Origin: an uncultured Ruminococcus sp.
GTDB taxonomy: Bacteria; Bacillota; Clostridia; Oscillospirales; Acutalibacteraceae
Reading direction: 5' to 3'
DNA length: 12,561 nucleotides
Assembly (NCBI GenBank): GCA_902783065.1
Contig: CACZPV010000170.1
Location: forward strand, 1-12,561
Shown here: positions 1 to 5,801 of the stretch, one piece after another
Layout of the letters: every line of letters starts with the position of its first letter
How positions within the stretch are numbered: position 1 is the first letter of the stretch
The notes under the pieces: model-generated
Told to the model about the DNA's origin: nothing
Databases searched by the model: none
Seen by the model: only the letters and a program-made list of their open reading frames with translations
Program-made: the position numbers and the translations under genes

Positions 1-106
1 TTAAATGCCTTCTTGACTCCTCTTATCTTGATAAAATCGTCTTTAATTGGATTTGTTCATAATTTCTTTACTCATTCAAAAACCCTGCATCGGTCGCAGT
101 TTAGTG

Positions 107-134
107 TTGACAATGTGTAATTCTGTGGTATAAT
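107..134 (+). promoter_or_regulatory. sigma-A-type promoter of the que operon
   Basis: TTGACA at 107-112 and TATAAT at 129-134 are separated by 16 bp, with a TGG extended -10 at 126-128. Transcription should begin near 140-142, about 20 nt before the probable preQ1 aptamer and about 380 nt before queD. Positions 1-106 contain no gene that I can support. Confidence 0.8.
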
Positions 135-162
135 TAATCAGGTAATAGATATTTTTAACTGT

Positions 163-207
163 CGACAGTTCGTTTGTGCCATCCTGTCGTTAAACAAAAC
201 CAGGGCA
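163..207 (+). promoter_or_regulatory. probable preQ1-I riboswitch aptamer
   Basis: A perfect 6-bp stem (CGACAG 163-168 with CTGTCG 184-189) closes a 15-nt loop. It is followed directly by an A-rich tail, TTAAACAAAACCAGG (190-204), which closely resembles the tail of the known preQ1-I aptamer from Thermoanaerobacter. Loop TGCC (177-180) can pair with GGCA (204-207), giving the H-type pseudoknot expected of the class, and C183 lies where the ligand-pairing cytosine should be. It begins about 20 nt after the predicted transcription start and precedes a preQ1 synthesis operon, which is the classic setting. The loop is longer than in the textbook examples, so the subtype is uncertain. Confidence 0.65.
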
Positions 208-224
208 TCCATACAAAAGCTATA

Positions 225-250
225 TTACCTGTTCTGAGGTGAACAGGTAA
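225..250 (+). other. perfect 10-bp hairpin in the que leader
   Basis: TTACCTGTTC (225-234) is an exact reverse complement of GAACAGGTAA (241-250), with a 6-nt loop. No T-run follows, so it is not an intrinsic terminator on the + strand. The 5' arm can alternatively pair with CAGGTAATA at 139-147, at the very start of the transcript, so it may take part in a structural switch linked to the upstream aptamer. The rest of 208-379 holds only weak hairpins (for example 353-371), and I recognise no known RNA class there. Confidence 0.5.
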
Positions 251-379
251 ATATCATAGACAGGGTGATTTCTGTTTTAAAGTGAAGATCGAAGTTGTGT
301 GTATTTACCACAGATTTGATCTGTAAAAAGTATTTCAGAGATACCCGTAAGGCACCTGGGAATAAGCGGTGTTTTGGAT

Positions 380-407
380 GCGTCTGCCGATGGCAGATGC
401 TTTTTTT
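380..407 (+). terminator. intrinsic terminator inside the que leader
   Basis: GCGTCTGCC (380-388) pairs with GGCAGATGC (392-400) around a 3-nt loop, giving 9 bp with one G-T wobble, followed directly by seven T (401-407). It lies between promoter/aptamer and queD with no gene in front of it, so it is best read as an attenuator controlling read-through into queD. It could instead be the end of a short independent leader RNA. Confidence 0.75.
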
Positions 408-523
408 ATTGTTCATCAATACCGGTTTCACGGATTCAGGTTTTATTACATAACAGTGATCTGACACAATATTAGTATAAGGGTTATGTAAGGATGTTTA
501 TTCTTAGAAGTAGGTGATTTTGT

Positions 524-946
524 TTGTATAGTCTGAAAACATCAGCAGCTTTTGACAGTGCGCATTTTCTGGCAGGATATGACGGGAAATGTGCCAGTAT
601 TCACGGACACAGGTGGGTAATTGAAGTGACAGCAGGCAGCAGCATATTGCAGAAAAGCGGAGCAAAACGAGGAATGGTTATTGACTTCGGAGAACTAAAG
701 GAAGCTGTAAAAAACCTTGCTGACAGCTTCGACCATGCGTTGATATATGAAAAGGGATCTCTGAAAGAAAAAACACTTGAGGCAATGCGTGAGGAACAGT
801 TTCATCTGATTGAGGTTTCATTTCGTCCTACAGCAGAAAATTTTGCAAAATATTTTTACGATATACTTAAAAAACAGAATATTCCTGTGTTGACAGTGGC
901 AGTATATGAAACACCGGAAAATTGTGCTGTATATGAGGAGGACTGA
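524..946 (+). CDS. queD: 6-carboxy-5,6,7,8-tetrahydropterin synthase QueD
   Basis: This cytosolic, zinc-dependent enzyme converts 7,8-dihydroneopterin triphosphate to 6-carboxytetrahydropterin, the second step toward preQ1. The 140-residue protein has the usual family length. It shows the zinc ligands H14, H27 and H29 (in an IHGHRW motif), the catalytic Cys C23, the D70-H71 pair (FDHAL) and a C-terminal E129 (VYETPENC) expected to hold the pterin. The start is TTG, chosen because the family typically begins MYSLKT and AGGTG lies 7 nt upstream; no in-frame ATG fits. It is first in the que operon, and its stop is 2 nt before queE. The weak start may limit translation. Function is confidently assigned by motif; the start is slightly less certain. 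Confidence 0.95.
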   Translation: MYSLKTSAAFDSAHFLAGYDGKCASIHGHRWVIEVTAGSSILQKSGAKRGMVIDFGELKEAVKNLADSFDHALIYEKGSLKEKTLEAMREEQFHLIEVSFRPTAENFAKYFYDILKKQNIPVLTVAVYETPENCAVYEED

Positions 947-948
947 TC

Positions 949-1608
949 ATGTATTCTGTTGCTGAATATTTTGTCAGCATCAACGGAGAAGGAACTCGTG
1001 CCGGAGAACTGGCAGTATTTATTCGTTTCCGGGGATGTAATCTTCACTGTTCATACTGTGATACGCTCTGGGCAAATTCAGAAGATGCAGCTGATGATCA
1101 TATGTCCGCAAAAGAGCTTGCCGGCATGGTCAGCAGAACGGGTATCAGAAATGTCACACTTACAGGCGGAGAACCGCTGCTGCAAAAAAATATATGTGAA
1201 CTGATTAATATTCTGAGCGAAGAAGGCTGCCGGGTTGAGATTGAAACCAATGGCAGTATGTGCATTAAGGAGCTTGCCGGCTCAGCACACAGACCTGTAT
1301 TCACAATGGATTATAAGCTGCCGTCAAGCGGGATGGAACAGTATATGTTAATGGAGAACTTTGAATTTCTGGGAGAACACGATACCGTAAAATTCGTTTC
1401 GGGAAGTATCGAAGATCTTGAAAAGGCTGCTCAGATCATTAATGAATATTCTTTATTGACAAAATGTCATGTTTATTTAAGTCCTGTGTTCGGGAAAATA
1501 GATCCTGCGGAAATGGTGGATTTTATGCTTAAGCGAAAGCTTAACGGTGTCAGACTTCAGCTGCAATTACATAAATATATCTGGGATCCGGACAAAAGAG
1601 GAGTATAA
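949..1608 (+). CDS. queE: 7-carboxy-7-deazaguanine synthase QueE (radical SAM)
   Basis: QueE performs the radical-SAM ring contraction of 6-carboxytetrahydropterin to 7-carboxy-7-deazaguanine. In this 219-residue protein the [4Fe-4S] cluster motif CX3CX2C is C30, C34, C37. The SAM-binding GGEP is at 73-76, the VEIETNGS strand at 96-103, a MDYKLPSSGM substrate-loop segment lies mid-protein, and the C-terminus has the family's QLHKYIWDP ending. The N-terminal SINGEGTRAG segment is also typical. The ribosome binding site GAGGAGGA (935-942) overlaps the last codons of queD, indicating translational coupling. The sequence is intact, with all key residues present. After it comes an unusually long 172-bp spacer before queC. 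Confidence 0.96.
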   Translation: MYSVAEYFVSINGEGTRAGELAVFIRFRGCNLHCSYCDTLWANSEDAADDHMSAKELAGMVSRTGIRNVTLTGGEPLLQKNICELINILSEEGCRVEIETNGSMCIKELAGSAHRPVFTMDYKLPSSGMEQYMLMENFEFLGEHDTVKFVSGSIEDLEKAAQIINEYSLLTKCHVYLSPVFGKIDPAEMVDFMLKRKLNGVRLQLQLHKYIWDPDKRGV

Positions 1609-1648
1609 AGTTTTAGTTTATCAACAGACAGCGCAGAAAATGTTCAGC

Positions 1649-1748
1649 CGATTGTAAAATGGTGAAAGCTTTGAAAAGCGGATAAAAATTGTAAAACATA
1701 TGGTATCAAAAACCGCATTGAAAAAGAATTTTCAGACTTTTGCAATCG
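1649..1748 (+). other. nested imperfect hairpin in the queE-queC spacer
   Basis: The spacer 1609-1780 has no ORF but three nested pairings: CGATTGTAAAA (1649-1659) with TTTTGCAATCG (1738-1748), one G-T wobble; TGAAAA (1672-1677) with TTTTCA (1729-1734); and GCGG (1678-1681) with CCGC (1713-1716). It has no terminal T-run, so it does not look like a terminator. It might be an mRNA processing or stability element, a decayed repeat, or an unrecognised regulatory RNA. The sequence is A-rich, so part of the pairing may be chance. Confidence 0.35.
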
Positions 1749-1780
1749 ACTAATAGAGAAATGTTATTAAGGAGGAAAAA

Positions 1781-2473
1781 ATGAAAGCATTGGTTTTATT
1801 CAGCGGAGGAGTAGACAGTACCACTTGCCTTGCAATAGCGGTGGACAAATACTCAGCAAGTGAAGTGCTTGCTTTATCGATCTCATACGGACAAAAGCAC
1901 AGCCGTGAAACAGAGGCAGCAAAGAAAATAGCTGAATATTATGGAGTTCGAATGAAAGAACTGAATCTGACAAAGATATTCGAAGATTCTGACTGTTCTC
2001 TCCTGAAAGGTTCCACGGAAGATATTCCGGAAGAAAGCTACAGCGAACAGCTTGAGAAAACAAACGGAGCGCCGGTATCTACATATGTACCGTTCAGAAA
2101 CGGATTATTTTTGTCGTCTGCGGCAAGCATAGGGCTGTCTTACAATTGTACAGAGATTTATTACGGGGCACACAGTGATGATGCTGCCGGAAATGCTTAT
2201 CCTGACTGCAGCGAAGAATTTAATGAATCTATGAATCGTGCGATCAACACAGGCAGCGGGGGAGTTTTGAAAATAATTGCGCCGTTTATAGGAATGAACA
2301 AAGCGCAGGTGGTAAAAAAAGGTATTGAACTGAATGTACCTTACGAAATGACCTGGAGCTGTTATGAAGGCGGAGAACACCCTTGCGGTGTATGCGGAAC
2401 CTGCCGTGACAGAGCTGCAGCATTTAAGGCAAACGGTATTATCGATCCGGCTCTGAAATACGATAAACAGTGA
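1781..2473 (+). CDS. queC: 7-cyano-7-deazaguanine synthase QueC
   Basis: QueC is the cytosolic ATP-dependent enzyme that turns 7-carboxy-7-deazaguanine plus ammonia into preQ0. The protein is 230 residues. It opens with the PP-loop ATP pyrophosphatase motif SGGVDS at 8-13. A YYGAHSDDAAGNAYPDC stretch typical of QueC lies mid-protein, and a zinc-binding cluster C194, C202, C205, C208 (in HPCGVCGTC) lies near the C-terminus. The ATG is fixed by a strong AAGGAGG site about 6 nt upstream. Although it follows queE after a 172-bp spacer, no terminator is visible between them and orientation and function match, so it is probably in the same transcript. A 27-nt gap separates it from queF. Confidence 0.97.
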   Translation: MKALVLFSGGVDSTTCLAIAVDKYSASEVLALSISYGQKHSRETEAAKKIAEYYGVRMKELNLTKIFEDSDCSLLKGSTEDIPEESYSEQLEKTNGAPVSTYVPFRNGLFLSSAASIGLSYNCTEIYYGAHSDDAAGNAYPDCSEEFNESMNRAINTGSGGVLKIIAPFIGMNKAQVVKKGIELNVPYEMTWSCYEGGEHPCGVCGTCRDRAAAFKANGIIDPALKYDKQ

Positions 2474-2500
2474 GAAAAAACTAATAGAGGGAGAAGTATA

Positions 2501-2998
2501 ATGGACGGAAGAAGCGAAAATGAAAGAGGTAATATCAGTCTTTTGGGAAACCAGCATACACAGTATTTATTCGACTATAATCCGGATGTGTTGGAAACAT
2601 TTCCAAATAAGCATACGGAAAATGATTATTTTGTCAAATTCAATTGTCCCGAATTCACGAGCCTTTGTCCGATTACAGGACAACCGGATTTTGCGAGTGT
2701 ATATATTTCATATATTCCCGACAAGAATATGGTGGAGAGTAAATCGCTGAAATTATATTTGTTTAGTTTTCGTAATCATGGAGATTTTCATGAGGACTGT
2801 ATGAATATTATTATGAAGGATCTGATAAGCCTGATGGATCCGAAATATATTGAGGTATGGGGAAAATTCCTGCCCAGGGGCGGAATTTCAATAGACCCGT
2901 ATTGTAACTACGGCAGACCGGGAACAAAGTGGGAAACCCTTGCATGGGACAGACTGGCACATCACGATCTTTACCCTGAAAAAGTGGATAACAGATAA
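2501..2998 (+). CDS. queF: NADPH-dependent preQ0 reductase QueF, unimodular (YkvM type)
   Basis: QueF reduces the nitrile of preQ0 to the aminomethyl group of preQ1, the base that Tgt inserts into tRNA and the likely ligand of the upstream riboswitch. The 165-residue length marks the short, unimodular class. Catalytic C56 is in the motif CPITGQPD, with the general acid D63. The diagnostic QueF motif ESKSLKLY is at 79-86, and H97-E98 (FHED) are the expected substrate-binding residues. The AGAGGGAGA ribosome binding site (2486-2493) supports the ATG. It closes the que operon. Having QueF here makes the operon end at preQ1 rather than preQ0. Confidence 0.97.
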   Translation: MDGRSENERGNISLLGNQHTQYLFDYNPDVLETFPNKHTENDYFVKFNCPEFTSLCPITGQPDFASVYISYIPDKNMVESKSLKLYLFSFRNHGDFHEDCMNIIMKDLISLMDPKYIEVWGKFLPRGGISIDPYCNYGRPGTKWETLAWDRLAHHDLYPEKVDNR

Positions 2999-3102
2999 TT
3001 TATATATCCGGCTTCACGGTTTCATGTGTATTCTTGATTCTATCAATACTGACGGATTGCATATAATTATTCATGGCAGTTACCTATGTTCGCTTGACTC
3101 AG

Positions 3103-3185
3103 GGCAGCAGAAAACAGGCGAATTTCATGAAAATCGCCATCTGCCATCATTAAACAATTATGCTAATTAATAACACTAATTGTTT
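3103..3185 (+). other. queF-amylase intergenic hairpins, possible weak terminators
   Basis: The 384-bp gap 2999-3382 has no credible gene. Two hairpins stand out. One has arms GGCGA (3117-3121) and TCGCC (3134-3138) around the palindrome TTTCATGAAA, enclosed by GGCAG (3103-3107) with CTGCC (3141-3145). The other is AAACAATTA (3152-3160) with TAATTGTTT (3177-3185), AT-rich and followed by ATTTA. Neither is a textbook terminator, but they are the best candidates for ending the que transcript. Confidence 0.35.
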
Positions 3186-3268
3186 ATTTACATCCGGTTG
3201 CATTACCATGTTTTTGACGAAAAGCTCTTATTATGTCATTATAAGGCTGAAAATTGACTGATAATAAC

Positions 3269-3297
3269 TTGACGAAAAAATTATTCGGTATTATAAT
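3269..3297 (+). promoter_or_regulatory. promoter of the GH13 gene
   Basis: TTGACG (3269-3274) and TATAAT (3292-3297) have an ideal 17-bp spacer, so transcription should start near 3304. A second TTGACG at 3214-3219, also followed by AAAA and later by ATTATAA, forms a similar but badly spaced (20 bp) copy upstream. I saw no convincing CcpA-type cre site nearby. Confidence 0.75.
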
Positions 3298-3315
3298 TTT
3301 ATATATATCTTTTGT

Positions 3316-3349
3316 CTTTTGCTGCCTGACTTTGAGCCGGCTGCAAAAG
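3316..3349 (+). promoter_or_regulatory. 5'-UTR hairpin upstream of the GH13 gene
   Basis: CTTTTGC (3316-3322) pairs with GCAAAAG (3343-3349), then after a T-T mismatch GCC (3324-3326) pairs with GGC (3339-3341). It begins about 12 nt after the predicted transcription start and ends 20 nt before the AAGGAG site (3369-3374). It has no T-run directly after it. It may protect the 5' end or act as an operator; no function is shown. Confidence 0.4.
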
Positions 3350-3382
3350 AATCTCAGATTTTTATTTTAAGGAGTTCCCGTT

Positions 3383-5341
3383 ATGCAGCTATTCAATTCC
3401 CGTGATATAAAATACCGCAGTCCGTCCGGCGCCGTTACTTTCGGTACCAAAATTCATCTGAAAATTATTCTTCCCAGAGATCTTGCCTGTTCTTCCGCAG
3501 TTTTTGCTTTGAAAGATGATAAATTCGGAGATACGGATGTTTACAGTATGTTCTGGTGCGGAATGGTGGGAGATGACCATGAAGCATGGGAATGTGATGT
3601 TGAAGCAGATCATGTTGGTCTTTACTGGTACCATTTTGCACTTGATACAAGATATGGAAAACGATATATAATGAAGGGATTCGCCGGTGAAGGCTATCTG
3701 GCTATGAGTGACCATGAACCCAGATTTCAGCTTCTGTGCTATGAAAAAGATTATCAAACGCCGTCATGGCTTCCCGGAGGAATTATGTACCAGATTTTTC
3801 CGGACAGATTCTATAATTCCGGCAAGCCTAAAACCGGTGTTTATCCTGATAAAATAATTCAGGAAAACTGGGATACTATTCCGGACTGGAAACCCAATGA
3901 ACATGGTATTATTACTAATTCTGATTTCTTTGGCGGCGACCTCAGGGGTATTACTGAAAAACTGTCCTATCTGAAAGAACTTGGTGTTACTTGTATTTAC
4001 CTCAATCCGATTTTTGAGGCATATTCCAACCACCGTTATGATACCGGTGACTACGAAAAAATAGATCCTGTTCTTGGCGATGAAAACGATTTTAAGGAGC
4101 TTTGCAGTGAAGCTGAAAAGCTTGGCATACATGTGATCAATGACGGTGTGTTCAGTCATACCGGCAGTGACAGCAAGTATTTTAACCGTGAAGGCCGTTA
4201 TCCCGGAAACGGCGCATATAATTCCACTTCATCCCCATACTATACTTGGTATAGGTTCATCGAATGGCCGAATATATACAATTCATGGTGGGGATTCAAT
4301 ACCCTTCCTGAAGTAGAGGAGCTTTCCAACTCCTTTAACGAATACATTAACGGAGAAAACGGTATTATACGAAAATGGATCAGATGCGGCAACAGCGGCT
4401 GGCGGCTGGACGTAGCTGATGAATTGCCTGATGAATTTATCAAAAATATCCGTGAAGCTGTAAAGGCTGAAAATCCTGATGCCCTGCTTCTCGGAGAAGT
4501 ATGGGAGGATGCTTCCAACAAAGAAAGCTACGGTTCCAGACGTGAATTTCTTTACGGCAAAGAACTGGACAGTGTCATGAATTATCCATTCCGAGATGCT
4601 ATCCTGGGTTTTCTGGACTGCGGAGACGGAAGACATATGATTGAAATTGTTCTGAATGTTCTCGAAAACTATCCCCGACCTGTCATCCGTTCACTTATGA
4701 ACCTTCTGGGCACGCACGATACTGAAAGAGTTATAACACTTCTTGCCGGAGAGCGTCAGAACGGCAGAGGCAGAGAATGGCAGGCAGCTACCAGTCTTAG
4801 TCCCGAACAGCGTGAATACGGTCTGAGAAGGATGCGTATTGCCAGCGGTATTCTATATACGCTGCCCGGTGTACCCTGTATTTATTATGGCGATGAAGTG
4901 GGAGTAGAAGGATATAAGGATCCGTTTAACCGTGCAACATTCCCATGGGGAAGGGAAGACAAAGAACTTCTGAAATGGTACATTGAACTGGGCAAAATGC
5001 GAAGTGAATGTTCGTGTATGACAGACGGAGATCTTATTGAATACGGCTCCGGCGGAAGAACGATGGGTTATATACGCCGTGACAGCAAGGATATGCTGCT
5101 TTGTGTTTTTAATGCAGCTGACTATGAAATTCGGTTCAGAATGCCCGATGAGTTTCTCGGAGGGAAGGCATATATGGGAACTGTTATAGAAGGCGATGAA
5201 CTTGTAATTCCACGTGACGGATGTGCTTTTGTATGGGCAGAAACTCCCGAAGAACCTAAAGAAGCGGACAATGAAACTGAGAATGTCTGTGATGAAAGTG
5301 AAACCATTCAGACAAACGAAACTGATAATATAGAATTATAA
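3383..5341 (+). CDS. GH13 alpha-amylase family enzyme, neopullulanase/cyclomaltodextrinase-like
   Basis: This retaining glycoside hydrolase probably hydrolyses maltodextrins, cyclodextrins or pullulan fragments. It is 652 residues and has no signal peptide or anchor, so it should act in the cytoplasm on imported oligosaccharides. Residues 1-120 form a beta-rich N-terminal domain like that of neopullulanases. The (beta/alpha)8 barrel starts at about 133 (IMYQIFPDRF). Conserved regions are DGVFSH 254-259, RLDVADE with nucleophile D343, GEVWED with acid/base E372, and GTHDTE with H445 and stabiliser D446. A C-terminal beta domain ends near 620. Residues 620-652 are an odd acidic Glu/Asn/Thr tail, possibly a disordered linker remnant. 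AAGGAG 8 nt upstream supports the ATG. It is transcribed alone; exact substrate specificity cannot be read from the sequence. Confidence 0.92.
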   Translation: MQLFNSRDIKYRSPSGAVTFGTKIHLKIILPRDLACSSAVFALKDDKFGDTDVYSMFWCGMVGDDHEAWECDVEADHVGLYWYHFALDTRYGKRYIMKGFAGEGYLAMSDHEPRFQLLCYEKDYQTPSWLPGGIMYQIFPDRFYNSGKPKTGVYPDKIIQENWDTIPDWKPNEHGIITNSDFFGGDLRGITEKLSYLKELGVTCIYLNPIFEAYSNHRYDTGDYEKIDPVLGDENDFKELCSEAEKLGIHVINDGVFSHTGSDSKYFNREGRYPGNGAYNSTSSPYYTWYRFIEWPNIYNSWWGFNTLPEVEELSNSFNEYINGENGIIRKWIRCGNSGWRLDVADELPDEFIKNIREAVKAENPDALLLGEVWEDASNKESYGSRREFLYGKELDSVMNYPFRDAILGFLDCGDGRHMIEIVLNVLENYPRPVIRSLMNLLGTHDTERVITLLAGERQNGRGREWQAATSLSPEQREYGLRRMRIASGILYTLPGVPCIYYGDEVGVEGYKDPFNRATFPWGREDKELLKWYIELGKMRSECSCMTDGDLIEYGSGGRTMGYIRRDSKDMLLCVFNAADYEIRFRMPDEFLGGKAYMGTVIEGDELVIPRDGCAFVWAETPEEPKEADNETENVCDESETIQTNETDNIEL

Positions 5342-5370
5342 TTAAAGTATAGTTTTTTAGGAAATGGGTC

Positions 5371-5412
5371 CCGGGGATAACCCTTTGTTTTTAAACAGAG
5401 GGTTTCCCCCGG
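5371..5412 (+). repeat. hairpin related to a second intergenic repeat
   Basis: CCGGGG (5371-5376) pairs with CCCCGG (5407-5412), and AACCCTTTGTT (5379-5389) pairs with AACAGAGGGTT (5394-5404), one G-T wobble, forming a long stem. The block 5348-5410 shares pieces with 10128-10161 in the opposite orientation: TTTTTTAGGAAA (5353-5364), AGGGTTTCCCCC (5399-5410) and TATAGTT (5348-5354). This suggests a decayed dispersed element. It directly follows the GH13 stop and could also slow or end transcription. Confidence 0.55.
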
Positions 5413-5440
5413 AAAATCCCCCCAAGAAAATGCGTTTTAC

Positions 5441-5478
5441 CTTCGGAAATCAGCTGTACAAGCATTCCGGAGTTTTTT
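5441..5478 (+). terminator. intrinsic terminator after the GH13 gene
   Basis: CTTCGGAA (5441-5448) pairs with TTCCGGAG (5465-5472), 8 bp with one T-G wobble and a 16-nt loop, followed at once by TTTTTT (5473-5478). It is about 100 nt after the GH13 stop. The loop is long, so efficiency is uncertain. Confidence 0.6.
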
Positions 5479-5506
5479 GCACAAATCCGAATCACGGTCA
5501 TATCAT
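5477..5506 (+). promoter_or_regulatory. possible promoter of the 57-codon gene
   Basis: TTGCAC (5477-5482) and TATCAT (5501-5506) have an 18-bp spacer. The -35 overlaps the end of the GH13 terminator T-run. The match is moderate; read-through from upstream is an alternative source of transcription. Confidence 0.3.
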
Positions 5507-5589
5507 AATACTATAGAGGTCGTGTACATACCTGCTTTTATGCCGGGAAGTTAACAAAATCAAATTTTTAAAGAAAGCTGTGTGGATCA

Positions 5590-5763
5590 ATGACACCGTG
5601 TGAACTGACTGCTGCTATTACTGCTGCCGCAAACACTATATCCTGTCAATACACTAATGAAGAATTAAGTCTTCTCGGAGCAATTCTGACCCAGCTCGGA
5701 GATACACTGATTACCATTGCTGCACAAAGGAATCTATGCGCTGAGTCATACAACAAAGAGTAA
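5590..5763 (+). CDS. small conserved-looking protein, 57 residues
   Basis: The reading frame begins MTPCELTAAITAAANTISC and contains EELSLLGAILTQLGDTLITIAAQ, ending at TAA. From memory it resembles short clostridial proteins of unknown function (possibly the DUF6774 family) with an ELxLLxxxxTQLGDTLxTI core and spaced cysteines, here C4, C19 and C50. It looks like two short alpha helices, weakly amphipathic, with no signal peptide. Evidence that it is real: a protein-like composition, a stop placed immediately before a terminator hairpin, and the family resemblance. Against: the ribosome binding site is poor (AAAGAAAG, 12 nt upstream). An in-frame TAA at 5569 rules out a much longer start. Function is unknown. 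Confidence 0.7.
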   Translation: MTPCELTAAITAAANTISCQYTNEELSLLGAILTQLGDTLITIAAQRNLCAESYNKE

Positions 5764-5792
5764 AAGTGGCTGTCCTGATAGAACAGCCACTT
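5764..5792. terminator. shared bidirectional terminator hairpin
   Basis: AAGTGGCTGT (5764-5773) is an exact reverse complement of ACAGCCACTT (5783-5792), with a 9-nt loop. It sits between two convergent stop codons: the small gene's TAA at 5761-5763 and the ABC gene's stop at 5802-5804. On the - strand the stem is followed by TTTTACTC, a better U-run than the CTGCTATT seen on the + strand, so it chiefly ends the exporter operon. Confidence 0.8.
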
Positions 5793-5801
5793 CTGCTATT
5801 A

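Noticed and set aside
1..24. Leftward ribosome-binding-like AGGAG and AAGG just before the left window edge, possibly for a divergent gene outside.
   Set aside because: No start codon or coding sequence lies inside the window, and no matching leftward promoter was found.
338..371. TPP riboswitch (thi box) suggested by AGATACCCGTAAGGCACCTGG.
   Set aside because: The GGGGTGC start, the GGATAATGCCAGCGTAGGGA block and the right pairing arms are absent.
225..467. 80-codon minus-strand open frame.
   Set aside because: It lies inside the que leader, reads through the terminator stem and the hairpin, and has no ribosome binding site or recognisable protein features.
2436..2490. Second preQ1 aptamer before queF, suggested by GAGAAAAAACTAATAGAGG.
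   Set aside because: The preceding stem is only GTATT/AATAC inside queC and is not adjacent to the A-rich tail; no pseudoknot is possible.
2940..3170. 76-codon frame overlapping the queF end and the following gap.
   Set aside because: It shares its first part with queF in another frame, has no ribosome binding site, and the translation looks random.
5540..5565. Third preQ1-like tail, GTTAACAAAATC, before the small gene.
   Set aside because: There is no P1 stem of more than 3 bp in front of it, and the gene context is unrelated.
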